Of a DNA stretch of 64,000 nucleotides, positions 56,705 through 64,000 are shown in pieces. Position numbers and translations under genes: made by a program. The stretch comes from Clostridia bacterium. Lineage in GTDB: Bacteria > Bacillota > Clostridia > Christensenellales > CAG-138. Every line of letters starts with the position of its first letter. Position 1 is the stretch's first letter. Where the stretch lies: assembly GCA_017429985.1 (NCBI GenBank), contig JAFRNW010000022.1, forward strand, positions 1 through 64,000. The letters are read 5' to 3'. The notes beneath the pieces are model-generated. The model searched no databases and was not told the origin of the DNA. It was given only the letters and a program-made list of their open reading frames with translations.

Positions 56705-59626
56705 TCAGTGAATCAGATCGGTGAGAACGACTTCAAACCGGTCTTTGTTTTTTTCGATAACGGAAAGGGGACCTGCCGTAACGGTGACGCCTTTTTCCGC
56801 AAGACAATCGAAGACGGAGGACAGGTCGGCAACGTCTTTGGGACGGAACCGCTTCAGCTCCCGCATGTCTTTCAGAAGATACTCCGGATCATATGCGTGC
56901 CTTAAGGTCCGGAGGATCGCGTCCTTTGCCCGGTCCAGCGGTGAAAGCTGCTTCGCAAGATCGGAAAAGCAGGACGTGATGGGACCTTCCAGGTCGGCTT
57001 CGCTGAATGCCTGGGAGGACAGCCATTTTCCGATATTGGAAAACGTGTCATAGGTATTCTGCAGCTCCGGATCCCGGTAGGAGAAGACGTAGTACTCCCG
57101 GTCGCTCGCAGAACAGAAGACGCCGTATGCCCCGTGCCTGAAACGGAGCTCCGGAATGAGGTAATTGCTTCGGACGAGCGTAAACAGCACGCGCATTTTC
57201 GCACTGTAAGGCGGATCGTAATGACCGGACAGCAGATAATGTCCGTTATACTGAACGCTGCCTTCGAGCCCGACGGCCAGTGAACGGGGATAGACGGGAA
57301 GATGCTTTGCATCCGCGGGAAGAGACGGAACCGCAGGGGGGAACTGATCCGCCAGAGACGCGGCAAACCTCTTGACTTCCGTAAAAGAGTCCTGGCTGCC
57401 GATCACGGAAACGGAAAGCCCCGAACGCACGGTCAGCGCATCGCGGATAAGACGTAGCCGCCCGGCAAGCTGTTCCATTTCCCGGTCAGTCATTGCGGAA
57501 ACGCCGGACAGGTAATCCCAGTATTCCGTGAAACTCAGGTAGCCGTCATACGCGGCATCCGGGTTTTCCATAAACCGTGCCAGAGAAAAGATCAGGAGGT
57601 GTGGATTTCGTTTTGCGGTGTTTTTCTGTTCGTTCAGTTCGCGCGCAGCGAGAGAACGGATGCGGTTATAATCGGAAAAGTCGGTGCGGAGGAGAATATC
57701 TGCGACCAGCGAAAGCGCTTTATCCGCATATTCACGGAGCACAAGCATGTTCATGGACAGGCAGGGGATACTTCCGCCTTCTTTCGGCTTATAGTTTTCC
57801 CATTTGAACGAATAGTCGTATGCGTAGATGGCAAGCTGCTTTTCAACATCCTGAAAACTCCTGCTTTCTGTGGACAGAGCCCCGAGCAGGAAGGAAAAGA
57901 GCGCGTAGTCGTGGAGAAGGCCCACCGGCACGGAAGACGCGTCCAGCATAAGAGTCATATCGAGATACTGCGCTCCGGGAACGGGGGAATAAAGATAGCG
58001 GATGCCGTCTTCGGCGGAATGCTCGACCGTAGCCGAGACGGCTTCCTCCGGAAGGTCCTTGACCCGGACGGATTTTACACGTTCGATCAGGGAAACCGCT
58101 TCGCTTTCCTTTGCCCATTTTTCAAAGTCCCGGTTGCTTTGAATCAGAGACAGGATATCGTCCTCGGACATTTTTGATTTCATTTCCGATAGTCCGGTCT
58201 TCAGTTCTGATTCCGCTTCCTCCGCCCCGCCGGGGACAGGCCGCGTCAGCGTCAGAACGCACTGGGACGGAGCGGTCAGATACGTCCGGATCAGACGGTC
58301 AAACGTTCCGTCTTCTGCACATTGCTCCACATCCTGCAGCGCCCTGCATTCTTCGAGATACCCGGTGATGTTTCCGGAGTTTGCCCAGTCGTTTGAAATG
58401 TCGCAGATCAGAGAAATGCCCCCGGAATCCTCCGCGTCCAGGATGGTTTTCATACGGATGCCGTTGACTGCCATGCTGATGATGTCCTGATCGAGACCGT
58501 TCTCGGAAAGATCGCGGAACGCCATCCGCATGCAGTCCTCAAATACCGGCTTGTCTTCCGGATTGATATTCGTCAGCGAAAACAGAAACGCGGGCGTGGG
58601 AAGTTCCGCAAGGCTGCAGTCGAACACGCTGCCCGGGAGCCTGTCGGACAGGCTTTTTTTCATGACCGAAGAGTCAAGATTGAAGGCGGTGCTGAGGATG
58701 GAAAGCAGCGTCCGGTCGTAAATTCCCGCGCCGTTTAGTGCGACGGCATAGCACAGGATGCTTCCCTTATCCGGATTATTATCGGCTGACACCGGATGCT
58801 GGAATTCCAGCTCTCTTTTTCCCTTGAACGGCTTATAGTCGCAGTCCTCAATGATGATCGGCACGCGGTCATATCCGGAGAGATAATTGCTGTCGAGAAA
58901 GCGGAGGAACCGTCCGATGTCCAGCTTTCCGTAAAGCGTGATCAGCATGTTCGAGGGATGATAATATTTCGCGTGAAACGCTTTCACATCGTTCCAGGTT
59001 ACCCGGAGGATATCTTCGGGGACCCCTCCCGTCACGTAGCTCTGGATAGAATCCGGGAAAAGAGCGGCGAGCGTCTTTTTCAATGCAGAGTAGCTGATCT
59101 TCGCATAGTTTCCTTTCATTTCATTGTAGACGGCCCCGGTCGGAACGATTTCCCCGTCGGGATCATCCAGGACATAGCGGAAAGCCTCCCGCTTCAGACC
59201 GAACTCATTCGTCAGAAGCAGCGGGGCGGTTACGCCGCTCATGTACACATCCAGATTCGTGATCAGCTGGTCCTCCGACAGGGAGGAAGAGGGATACATG
59301 GTCGCGCACTGATACGTTACGGCATTCATATAGGTCGTATAGGTGCGGTTCATCATTTCAAAGATGAGATTGGAAGACGGGTATTTATCCGATCCCGCGA
59401 GCGTACTGTGCTCAAAGATATGGGGGAGACCCTTGTCGTCATGCGCGACAGTCCGGAAAGCGATATTGAAGGCACGATCGGTATCGTCGCAGGCAACATA
59501 GAGAAGATGCGCCCCGCTTTTGACGTGTTCAAAAGTAATGAAAAGAGCATCTTTGAAAGGATATTTCTCAATGTTCAGAGCGCGGAAACCATATTCGACT
59601 GTTCCGACGGAAGGTGTTGCCTGCAT
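56705..59626 (-). CDS. M16C-family zinc metallopeptidase (PreP-like)
   Basis: A 973-residue protease of the presequence-protease (M16C) group. The inverted zinc motif H-x2-E-H (LPHIFEHSTLAG; His69, Glu72, His73) and the distal ligand Glu169 (AVYNEMKGNYA) are present in the N-terminal catalytic domain, followed by the inactive partner domains typical of M16C. It degrades short unfolded peptides in a closed chamber. The start at 59626 follows GGAGG; a 50-codon upstream extension is in the divergent promoter region. There is no signal peptide, so it is cytoplasmic. It is convergent with the HAD gene and ends 15 nt from it. Confidence 0.92.
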   Translation of the reverse strand: MQATPSVGTVEYGFRALNIEKYPFKDALFITFEHVKSGAHLLYVACDDTDRAFNIAFRTVAHDDKGLPHIFEHSTLAGSDKYPSSNLIFEMMNRTYTTYMNAVTYQCATMYPSSSLSEDQLITNLDVYMSGVTAPLLLTNEFGLKREAFRYVLDDPDGEIVPTGAVYNEMKGNYAKISYSALKKTLAALFPDSIQSYVTGGVPEDILRVTWNDVKAFHAKYYHPSNMLITLYGKLDIGRFLRFLDSNYLSGYDRVPIIIEDCDYKPFKGKRELEFQHPVSADNNPDKGSILCYAVALNGAGIYDRTLLSILSTAFNLDSSVMKKSLSDRLPGSVFDCSLAELPTPAFLFSLTNINPEDKPVFEDCMRMAFRDLSENGLDQDIISMAVNGIRMKTILDAEDSGGISLICDISNDWANSGNITGYLEECRALQDVEQCAEDGTFDRLIRTYLTAPSQCVLTLTRPVPGGAEEAESELKTGLSEMKSKMSEDDILSLIQSNRDFEKWAKESEAVSLIERVKSVRVKDLPEEAVSATVEHSAEDGIRYLYSPVPGAQYLDMTLMLDASSVPVGLLHDYALFSFLLGALSTESRSFQDVEKQLAIYAYDYSFKWENYKPKEGGSIPCLSMNMLVLREYADKALSLVADILLRTDFSDYNRIRSLAARELNEQKNTAKRNPHLLIFSLARFMENPDAAYDGYLSFTEYWDYLSGVSAMTDREMEQLAGRLRLIRDALTVRSGLSVSVIGSQDSFTEVKRFAASLADQFPPAVPSLPADAKHLPVYPRSLAVGLEGSVQYNGHYLLSGHYDPPYSAKMRVLFTLVRSNYLIPELRFRHGAYGVFCSASDREYYVFSYRDPELQNTYDTFSNIGKWLSSQAFSEADLEGPITSCFSDLAKQLSPLDRAKDAILRTLRHAYDPEYLLKDMRELKRFRPKDVADLSSVFDCLAEKGVTVTAGPLSVIEKNKDRFEVVLTDLIH

Positions 59627-59748
59627 GAGAGAGCCTCCATGATCGCCATAATACTTAATTGTAAACTTTCCTCCCGTGTTCCGTAAAGACATAAGGGAAA
59701 ACAGATCCTGCATGTTAAAATTGAAACAAAGCAGGAAAGGAGCGATGC

Positions 59749-60936
59749 ATGACTGTTGCGAAGCGCTGGACAGCACGGATCCTTCTGGTGCTGATCATCA
59801 TTTCTTGTGCGGGAACACTGGCAGAGACAGATCCGGACGGGGATCCGTCCTGCTCCGTATGCGTGGTCGGAGATCTGATGTGCCTTGACGCGCAGATGAA
59901 AGCGGCCGAGCAGCAAGACGGATCGTTTGATTTTTCGGCGCCCTTTTCACTGGTCAGGGACGAACTCCGGTCTGCAGACCTGACGGTTGGAAATCTTGAG
60001 ACGGTATTCGCGCAGGATCGTCCTTACAGCGGACAGCTTACCGGGTTCAACGCGCCGGTCGCGTATCTGGACGCTCTGAAAGACTGCGGATTTGACGTGC
60101 TCGTGACGGCAAACAATCATTGCCTGGACATGGGCACGGAGGGGGTCATTTCCACGGCGGAAGCTGTCCGCGATGCGGGCATCGCCCAGGTCGGAACGAA
60201 TGTTTCGCCGGAGGAAAAAGACAGGTGCGTCATTCTGAACGCAAACGGGATCAGGATCGCGATTCTCAGCTATACCATGCTGGTAAACCGGATCGCAGCA
60301 GCCCGGTACGATGAAACGGCCCGGTGGTGCGTGCATTTCCTGGACGCGAGGAAGCATTTTGAAAAGGCCAGGCTGCAGGAGGCGGTCCGCGCCGCCAGAG
60401 AAGCGGGGGCGGATGCCGTCATGGTATATCTCCACTGCGGTACGGAATACAGAAAAGAACCCGTAAAAAGCCAGATCGAAATGGCGGAATGTGCCGCTGC
60501 CGCAGGAGCGGACATCGTGATAGAAAGCCACACGCATACGCTTCAAAGGACGGAAATCCGTTCCGTATCGGTCGACGGGAAAGAAAAAGAGGTTTTCTGC
60601 GCTTACGGCATGGGGAATTTTATGTCGAGCTTTCGCAGGGAGGACGGCAGACAGGGAATGATTCTCCGTCTCAGGCTGACGCTGAACAGAACAGACGGCA
60701 CGCTCGGGATCAAGCCTTCCTATATCGCGACCTATACAGACCAGTGGCATGAGAACGGGATCCGCTTCTGCAGAATCGTGCCGCTCCGTCCGGCGACGGA
60801 AGATCCGGACAGCACCATGACGGAAGCAGGACGTGCCGCGCTGGAAAGGAATCTCAGGATGATCGAAAAACGGATCGGTCCGGATGCTGTATCGGTCGGA
60901 ACATTCCGAAATGACGAGGACACGTTGCGGCCGTGA
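59749..60936 (+). CDS. CapA-family protein (poly-gamma-glutamate synthesis type)
   Basis: A 395-residue exported protein: an N-terminal hydrophobic segment ending ISCAGTLAET suggests a signal peptide or lipoprotein-like site. The CapA metallophosphatase-like domain follows, with VVGDLMCLDAQM, GNLETVF, TANNHCLDMG, LHCGTEY and ESHTHTLQ, the ordered metal motifs of PGA_cap/CapA. Family members take part in capsule poly-gamma-glutamate export in some Bacilli; in most Clostridia the role is unknown. AAAGGAG precedes the ATG. No capB/capC is adjacent. Confidence 0.88.
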   Translation: MTVAKRWTARILLVLIIISCAGTLAETDPDGDPSCSVCVVGDLMCLDAQMKAAEQQDGSFDFSAPFSLVRDELRSADLTVGNLETVFAQDRPYSGQLTGFNAPVAYLDALKDCGFDVLVTANNHCLDMGTEGVISTAEAVRDAGIAQVGTNVSPEEKDRCVILNANGIRIAILSYTMLVNRIAAARYDETARWCVHFLDARKHFEKARLQEAVRAAREAGADAVMVYLHCGTEYRKEPVKSQIEMAECAAAAGADIVIESHTHTLQRTEIRSVSVDGKEKEVFCAYGMGNFMSSFRREDGRQGMILRLRLTLNRTDGTLGIKPSYIATYTDQWHENGIRFCRIVPLRPATEDPDSTMTEAGRAALERNLRMIEKRIGPDAVSVGTFRNDEDTLRP

Positions 60937-61021
60937 TTCCTGAGGCCGGCGGTCCGGGGGTTTTCCATTTTTCGCACCTGTGCTATCTTAATGCTGTATG
61001 ATTCGGAACGAGGAGATCAGT

Positions 61022-62308
61022 ATGAACAGAGAATTATTGGAGTTTATCCGCCAGTCGCCGACGGCTTTTCACGCGGTGGCGTCTGTATCCGCGATGCTAC
61101 GGAACGCGGGGTTTACAGAGCTGTCCGAAACGGAGAGGTGGGAGCTCAATGCAGGAGGCACCTATTTTACAACCAGAAACGGGTCTTCTCTGATCGCTTT
61201 CCGGATCCCGGAAGAACCGTTCGACTGTTATATGATGGCTGCGGCTCACGGGGACAGCCCCTGTTTCAAGATCAAGGAGAGGGCAGAGAGAGGCCATGAC
61301 GGTTATGTCAGCCTTTCGGCGGAGGGATACGGCGGGATGCTGTGCGCTTCCTGGATGGACCGCCCGCTTTCCGCTGCGGGACGCGTTGCGGTAAAAAGCG
61401 GGGACAGGATATCGCTGCGCCTCGTGGATCTGAAAAAGCCAGTGGCCATCATGCCGAGCGTTGCGATCCATATGAACCGGGACGCGAATGAAAAGGCGCA
61501 TTTCGACGCCGCGACCGACATGCAGCCGCTGTTCCGGGATATCAACGGGAGCGCACAGGACTTTGCGTCCATGATCGCGGATGAATTACAGGTCAGCAAG
61601 GAAGATATCCTTTCCGCGGATCTGTATCTGTACAATCCGCAGCCCGGGATCTGCTGGGGAGATTATGTCTCCTCTCCCAGACTTGACGATCTCCAGTGCG
61701 CATTCGCCTGCCTGAAAGGCTTCCTGACCGCAGGAAAAGGAAGGGCGGCGGGGGTGTTCTGCCTGTTTGACAACGAAGAGGTCGGGAGCAGAACCAAGCA
61801 GGGGGCGGATTCGACGTTCCTTTCCGATGTGCTTGACCGGATCGCGCTCGCAAGAGGGATCGGGGCGGAAGAGCAGGCAAGGATACGGGCAAACAGTTTC
61901 ATGATTTCTGCGGACAACGCACACGCTGTGCACCCGAACCATGCGGAATTCAAGGATCCGAATCAGACCGCCCGGATGAACGGCGGGATCGTGATCAAAC
62001 TGAACGCGAACCAGAAGTACACGACGGATGCCGCTTCGTCCGCCCTGTTCCAGATGGTCTGCAAAATGGCGGAAGTGCCGTTTCAGTTCTACGCAAACCG
62101 AGCGGACATGAAAGGCGGCAGTACGCTCGGCAATATTTCAGCGTCGAAAGTCTCGATCGATACCGTGGATATTGGGCTCGCCCAGCTCGCGATGCACTCT
62201 TCCTTCGAAACGGCCGGGGCAAAAGATACGGAATACCTCGTAAAGGCAGTCAGATGCTATTATGAAAGATCGATTCGCAGAGAAGGCGAAGAGATCCGCG
62301 TGTCATGA
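61022..62308 (+). CDS. M18-family aminopeptidase
   Basis: A 428-residue zinc aminopeptidase of the ApeB/aspartyl-aminopeptidase type. It begins ELLEFIRQSPTAFHAV, and has metal and catalytic regions AAHGDSP, CLFDNEEVGSRTKQGADS and DNAHAVHPNH, the expected M18 set. It removes N-terminal acidic or other residues from peptides. The start at 61022 is set by GAGGAGATC; an in-frame extension to 60998 lacks a ribosome binding site. It overlaps the reading frame of the next lipoprotein's leader but not its chosen start. Confidence 0.93.
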   Translation: MNRELLEFIRQSPTAFHAVASVSAMLRNAGFTELSETERWELNAGGTYFTTRNGSSLIAFRIPEEPFDCYMMAAAHGDSPCFKIKERAERGHDGYVSLSAEGYGGMLCASWMDRPLSAAGRVAVKSGDRISLRLVDLKKPVAIMPSVAIHMNRDANEKAHFDAATDMQPLFRDINGSAQDFASMIADELQVSKEDILSADLYLYNPQPGICWGDYVSSPRLDDLQCAFACLKGFLTAGKGRAAGVFCLFDNEEVGSRTKQGADSTFLSDVLDRIALARGIGAEEQARIRANSFMISADNAHAVHPNHAEFKDPNQTARMNGGIVIKLNANQKYTTDAASSALFQMVCKMAEVPFQFYANRADMKGGSTLGNISASKVSIDTVDIGLAQLAMHSSFETAGAKDTEYLVKAVRCYYERSIRREGEEIRVS

Positions 62309-62322
62309 TTTTGGAGGGTACA

Positions 62323-63342
62323 ATGAGAAAACGTTTCATTTGCATATTACTGACAGCGGCGCTTGCCTCAGGAACGCTTCTGGCCTGTTCCGCTCCGGAA
62401 ACCGTTCAGCCTGTTCAGGAGGAGACTCCTGCCGCGACCGCAACGCCGGCGCCGACCGCTGAACCGACCGCTGCGCCGCAGGAGCCGCACAACAGCATGA
62501 CGATAGACCGGCTTCTGGAAGCGAACGATATTTCCGGTATTCTTGAAACACACGAAAATGTGCATTTTCTGGAAACATGGGACACGGGAACCGGTTATTC
62601 CTATTCCAATGACCAGACGTTTTTTAAAGTCGATGACGCGATTGTTGCGGTGAGCGAAATGACGTTTCCTTCGGACGCGTCGCTCGTGAGGACGGTCACC
62701 CGCTACGGAAGCGGCAGGTATTCCGTGAAACTGATCTCGGATCAGGACGGTTCAAAATCCGCCTATGTGACATCCTCTTCCGAATTTGACGAAACGATCC
62801 GGGCTTCCCTGATCAACGGATCGGAAGAAGCGGCTGCCGGGATGACGAATCTGGAAGTCGTGTCAAAAACGGAGAAGGACGGAAACCTCAGGCTGACGGT
62901 GATCGGGAAGGATCCGGACAACGGGGAAGAAATGTTTGAAGGTTTTTACCTTGTTGATCCCGAAACGGGCATCGTGGTGCGCGGGGAGAGTTCCGAATAT
63001 ATGGGGCCCGAGATCCTCGGGACCCGGACCGTTGAAGTGACGCTGGATGACCCTGAAAGGACAGTACCGGAGGATCCTCTTCTGACGGAAGGGGCGGATG
63101 ATGTTCATACGGTGTCGGTTTACATTCTGCACACGGACGGAACAGATGAGCGTCAGGTCTATCAGGTGGCTTCCGGCACGATTCTGTATTATGAGGACTA
63201 TTTAAACTATACGGTATTCGACGACGAGGCGATGCGCAGAAAGCATCCTGCGGACCCGATGCATGATTCCGGAATCACAAGCTGCATCGGTCCGGTCGGA
63301 AAAGATGTATCGATATTTGTGAAACAATACGGGGATGACTGA
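62323..63342 (+). CDS. Lipoprotein of unknown function
   Basis: A 339-residue lipoprotein: lipobox LLAC (Cys22), a Thr/Pro/Ala-rich linker to about residue 60, then a beta-rich domain of about 190 residues (RLLEANDISGILETHENVHF ... VVRGESSEYMGPEIL). A C-terminal 80-residue segment (VSVYILHTDGTDERQVYQVASGT...DDEAMRRKHPADPMHD) is like domains repeated in other gut Clostridia lipoproteins. The start at 62323 follows GGAGGG. It begins 14 nt after the M18 gene and is likely co-transcribed. No function is recognised. Confidence 0.72.
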   Translation: MRKRFICILLTAALASGTLLACSAPETVQPVQEETPAATATPAPTAEPTAAPQEPHNSMTIDRLLEANDISGILETHENVHFLETWDTGTGYSYSNDQTFFKVDDAIVAVSEMTFPSDASLVRTVTRYGSGRYSVKLISDQDGSKSAYVTSSSEFDETIRASLINGSEEAAAGMTNLEVVSKTEKDGNLRLTVIGKDPDNGEEMFEGFYLVDPETGIVVRGESSEYMGPEILGTRTVEVTLDDPERTVPEDPLLTEGADDVHTVSVYILHTDGTDERQVYQVASGTILYYEDYLNYTVFDDEAMRRKHPADPMHDSGITSCIGPVGKDVSIFVKQYGDD

Positions 63343-63345
63343 TTG

Positions 63346-63780
63346 CTATCTACCGGTGGAGCCGAAGCCGCCGCTTCCCCTGTCGGTCTCCGGCAGCGCG
63401 TCGACCTCCTCAAATTCAACGGTCAGGTAGGGCATGATGACGAGCTGCGCGATGCGGTCCCCGTTCTGGACGACGCGGGGTTCATCTGAATCATTAAACA
63501 GCGCGATGATATACTCGCCCCGGTAATCGCTGTCGACGACCCCGACACAGTTTGCCGGACGGAGACCCTGACGGACGGCGATGCCGCTGCGCGCGAAACA
63601 TGCCCCGAAGTATCCTTCCGGGATCGCTGCGGTGATGCCGGTACCGATCCGGACGGTCGTGTGCGGGGGAATGGAGACGGGATCGTCCACGCACGCGTAA
63701 AGGTCATATCCCGCCGCATTGTCCGAACCGCGTGTCGGAATCACGGCGTCATCGCGGATTTTCTTGATCTGAATCTTCAT
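63346..63780 (-). CDS. dut: Deoxyuridine 5'-triphosphate nucleotidohydrolase
   Basis: A 144-residue trimeric dUTPase. All five motifs are visible: 1 AAGYDLYA, 2 ARSGIA, 3 GVVDSDYRGEY (with the catalytic Asp), 4 NGDRIAQLVI and 5 RGSGGFGSTGR. It converts dUTP to dUMP and pyrophosphate, keeping uracil out of DNA. The ATG at 63780 follows an AGGTG box. Its stop lies 3 nt from the end of the convergent lipoprotein gene. This is a chromosomal type; I see no phage genes around it. Confidence 0.95.
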   Translation of the reverse strand: MKIQIKKIRDDAVIPTRGSDNAAGYDLYACVDDPVSIPPHTTVRIGTGITAAIPEGYFGACFARSGIAVRQGLRPANCVGVVDSDYRGEYIIALFNDSDEPRVVQNGDRIAQLVIMPYLTVEFEEVDALPETDRGSGGFGSTGR

Positions 63781-63868
63781 TGGAAACACCTGCCGGATAT
63801 CTGTTATTTGGTTGAACTGATTATATCATATCATACGGCCGCACGCCTTGCGGGCGGGGGAGGGGAAA

Positions 63869-64000
63869 ATGGCAGAAACCAAGCTGATAGCGCTTGACCT
63901 GGACGGAACGCTGCTGAACACCTCAAAGCAGCTGACAAAGCGCAATGAGGATGCGCTCCGGAGGGCGGCGGCGGAAGGCGTCCAGATCGTTCCCGCAACC
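63869..64000 (+). CDS. Cof-type HAD-superfamily phosphatase, 3' end outside window
   Basis: The 44 visible codons start at an ATG behind GGGGGAGGGG and read IALDLDGTLLNTS, the intact D-L-D-G-T motif I of HAD phosphatases, followed by KRNEDALRRAAAEGVQIVPAT, the usual Cof-family motif II approach. The window ends within the helix before the cap domain. Substrate cannot be assigned. Confidence 0.85.
   Translation, partial: MAETKLIALDLDGTLLNTSKQLTKRNEDALRRAAAEGVQIVPAT

Noticed and set aside
63346..63780. dUTPase as a sign of a prophage
   Set aside because: No phage structural, replication or integrase genes flank it, and the protein is an ordinary chromosomal dUTPase.
1..64000. tRNA, rRNA or CRISPR arrays
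   Set aside because: No cloverleaf-like sequence with a TTCGA-type T-loop and CCA-proximal stem, no rRNA core sequences and no regular direct-repeat arrays were seen. A covariance-model scan would settle this.

Overview
The window looks like a chromosomal stretch of an anaerobic, probably gut-associated member of the Clostridia (Firmicutes). This rests on a class III (Firmicutes-type) fructose-1,6-bisphosphatase, a PEP-dependent PTS with its own HPr and enzyme I, an ECF sigma/anti-sigma pair, SelD, cobalamin genes, many iron-sulfur and flavin redox proteins, lipoproteins instead of periplasmic proteins, and strong AGGAGG-type ribosome binding sites. By eye most of the window is fairly GC-rich; the first 5.5 kb look more AT-rich and behave as an accessory block. 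I saw no rRNA, tRNA, CRISPR array or transposase.

Layout. 1-5.6 kb (minus strand): a serine hydrolase cut by the window edge, two GNAT acetyltransferases, an HSL-type alpha/beta hydrolase, a HicB-DinB-like fusion, a CDP-alcohol phosphatidyltransferase and two 5'-truncated gene remnants. Almost every gene there is followed by a short palindrome of the type CAAATC-NN-GATTTG, which gives a cassette-like arrangement. 5.6-9.2 kb: an orphan lipoprotein, a small membrane protein, a membrane-anchored tyrosine phosphatase and a small LysM protein with a double-glycine-like leader. 9.4-11.1 kb: an overlapping TlpA / 45-aa CXXC protein / NapH-type Fe-S membrane protein operon. 11.2-16.4 kb: an MFS transporter and a two-component system followed by a lipoprotein.

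16.4-24.7 kb: a sucrose-type carbohydrate locus with an amylosucrase-like GH13 enzyme, a Cof-type HAD phosphatase, EIIBCA, HPr (Lys at the usual Ser46 position), enzyme I, a YfcE-like phosphodiesterase and a fructokinase. 25-27.2 kb: ECF sigma factor and putative anti-sigma. 27.2-34.8 kb (minus): an oligopeptide/nickel-type ABC transporter with a co-transcribed old-yellow-enzyme/2,4-dienoyl-CoA-reductase-like Fe-S flavoenzyme. 35-40 kb: membrane and secreted proteins, a glutamate symporter, a PlsC-like acyltransferase with an internal zinc ribbon. 40-47.2 kb: nitroreductase, secreted protein, hydrolase-TetR operon with a candidate operator, selD, a ferredoxin-type aldo/keto reductase, cobS and cobC. 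47.2-50.8 kb (minus): galM, a MATE transporter, UPF0489 and a MoaE-like protein.

50.9-53.8 kb: metNIQ, the methionine ABC transporter. It is preceded by a consensus promoter, a 19-codon reading frame with four Met codons within seven codons, and mutually exclusive antiterminator and terminator hairpins. This is a candidate ribosome-mediated methionine attenuator rather than the S-box or T-box expected in Firmicutes, and is the most interesting item in the window. 53.8-64 kb: fbp with an overlapping HAD phosphatase, a PreP-like M16C protease, a CapA-family protein, an M18 aminopeptidase, a lipoprotein, dUTPase and the start of another HAD phosphatase.
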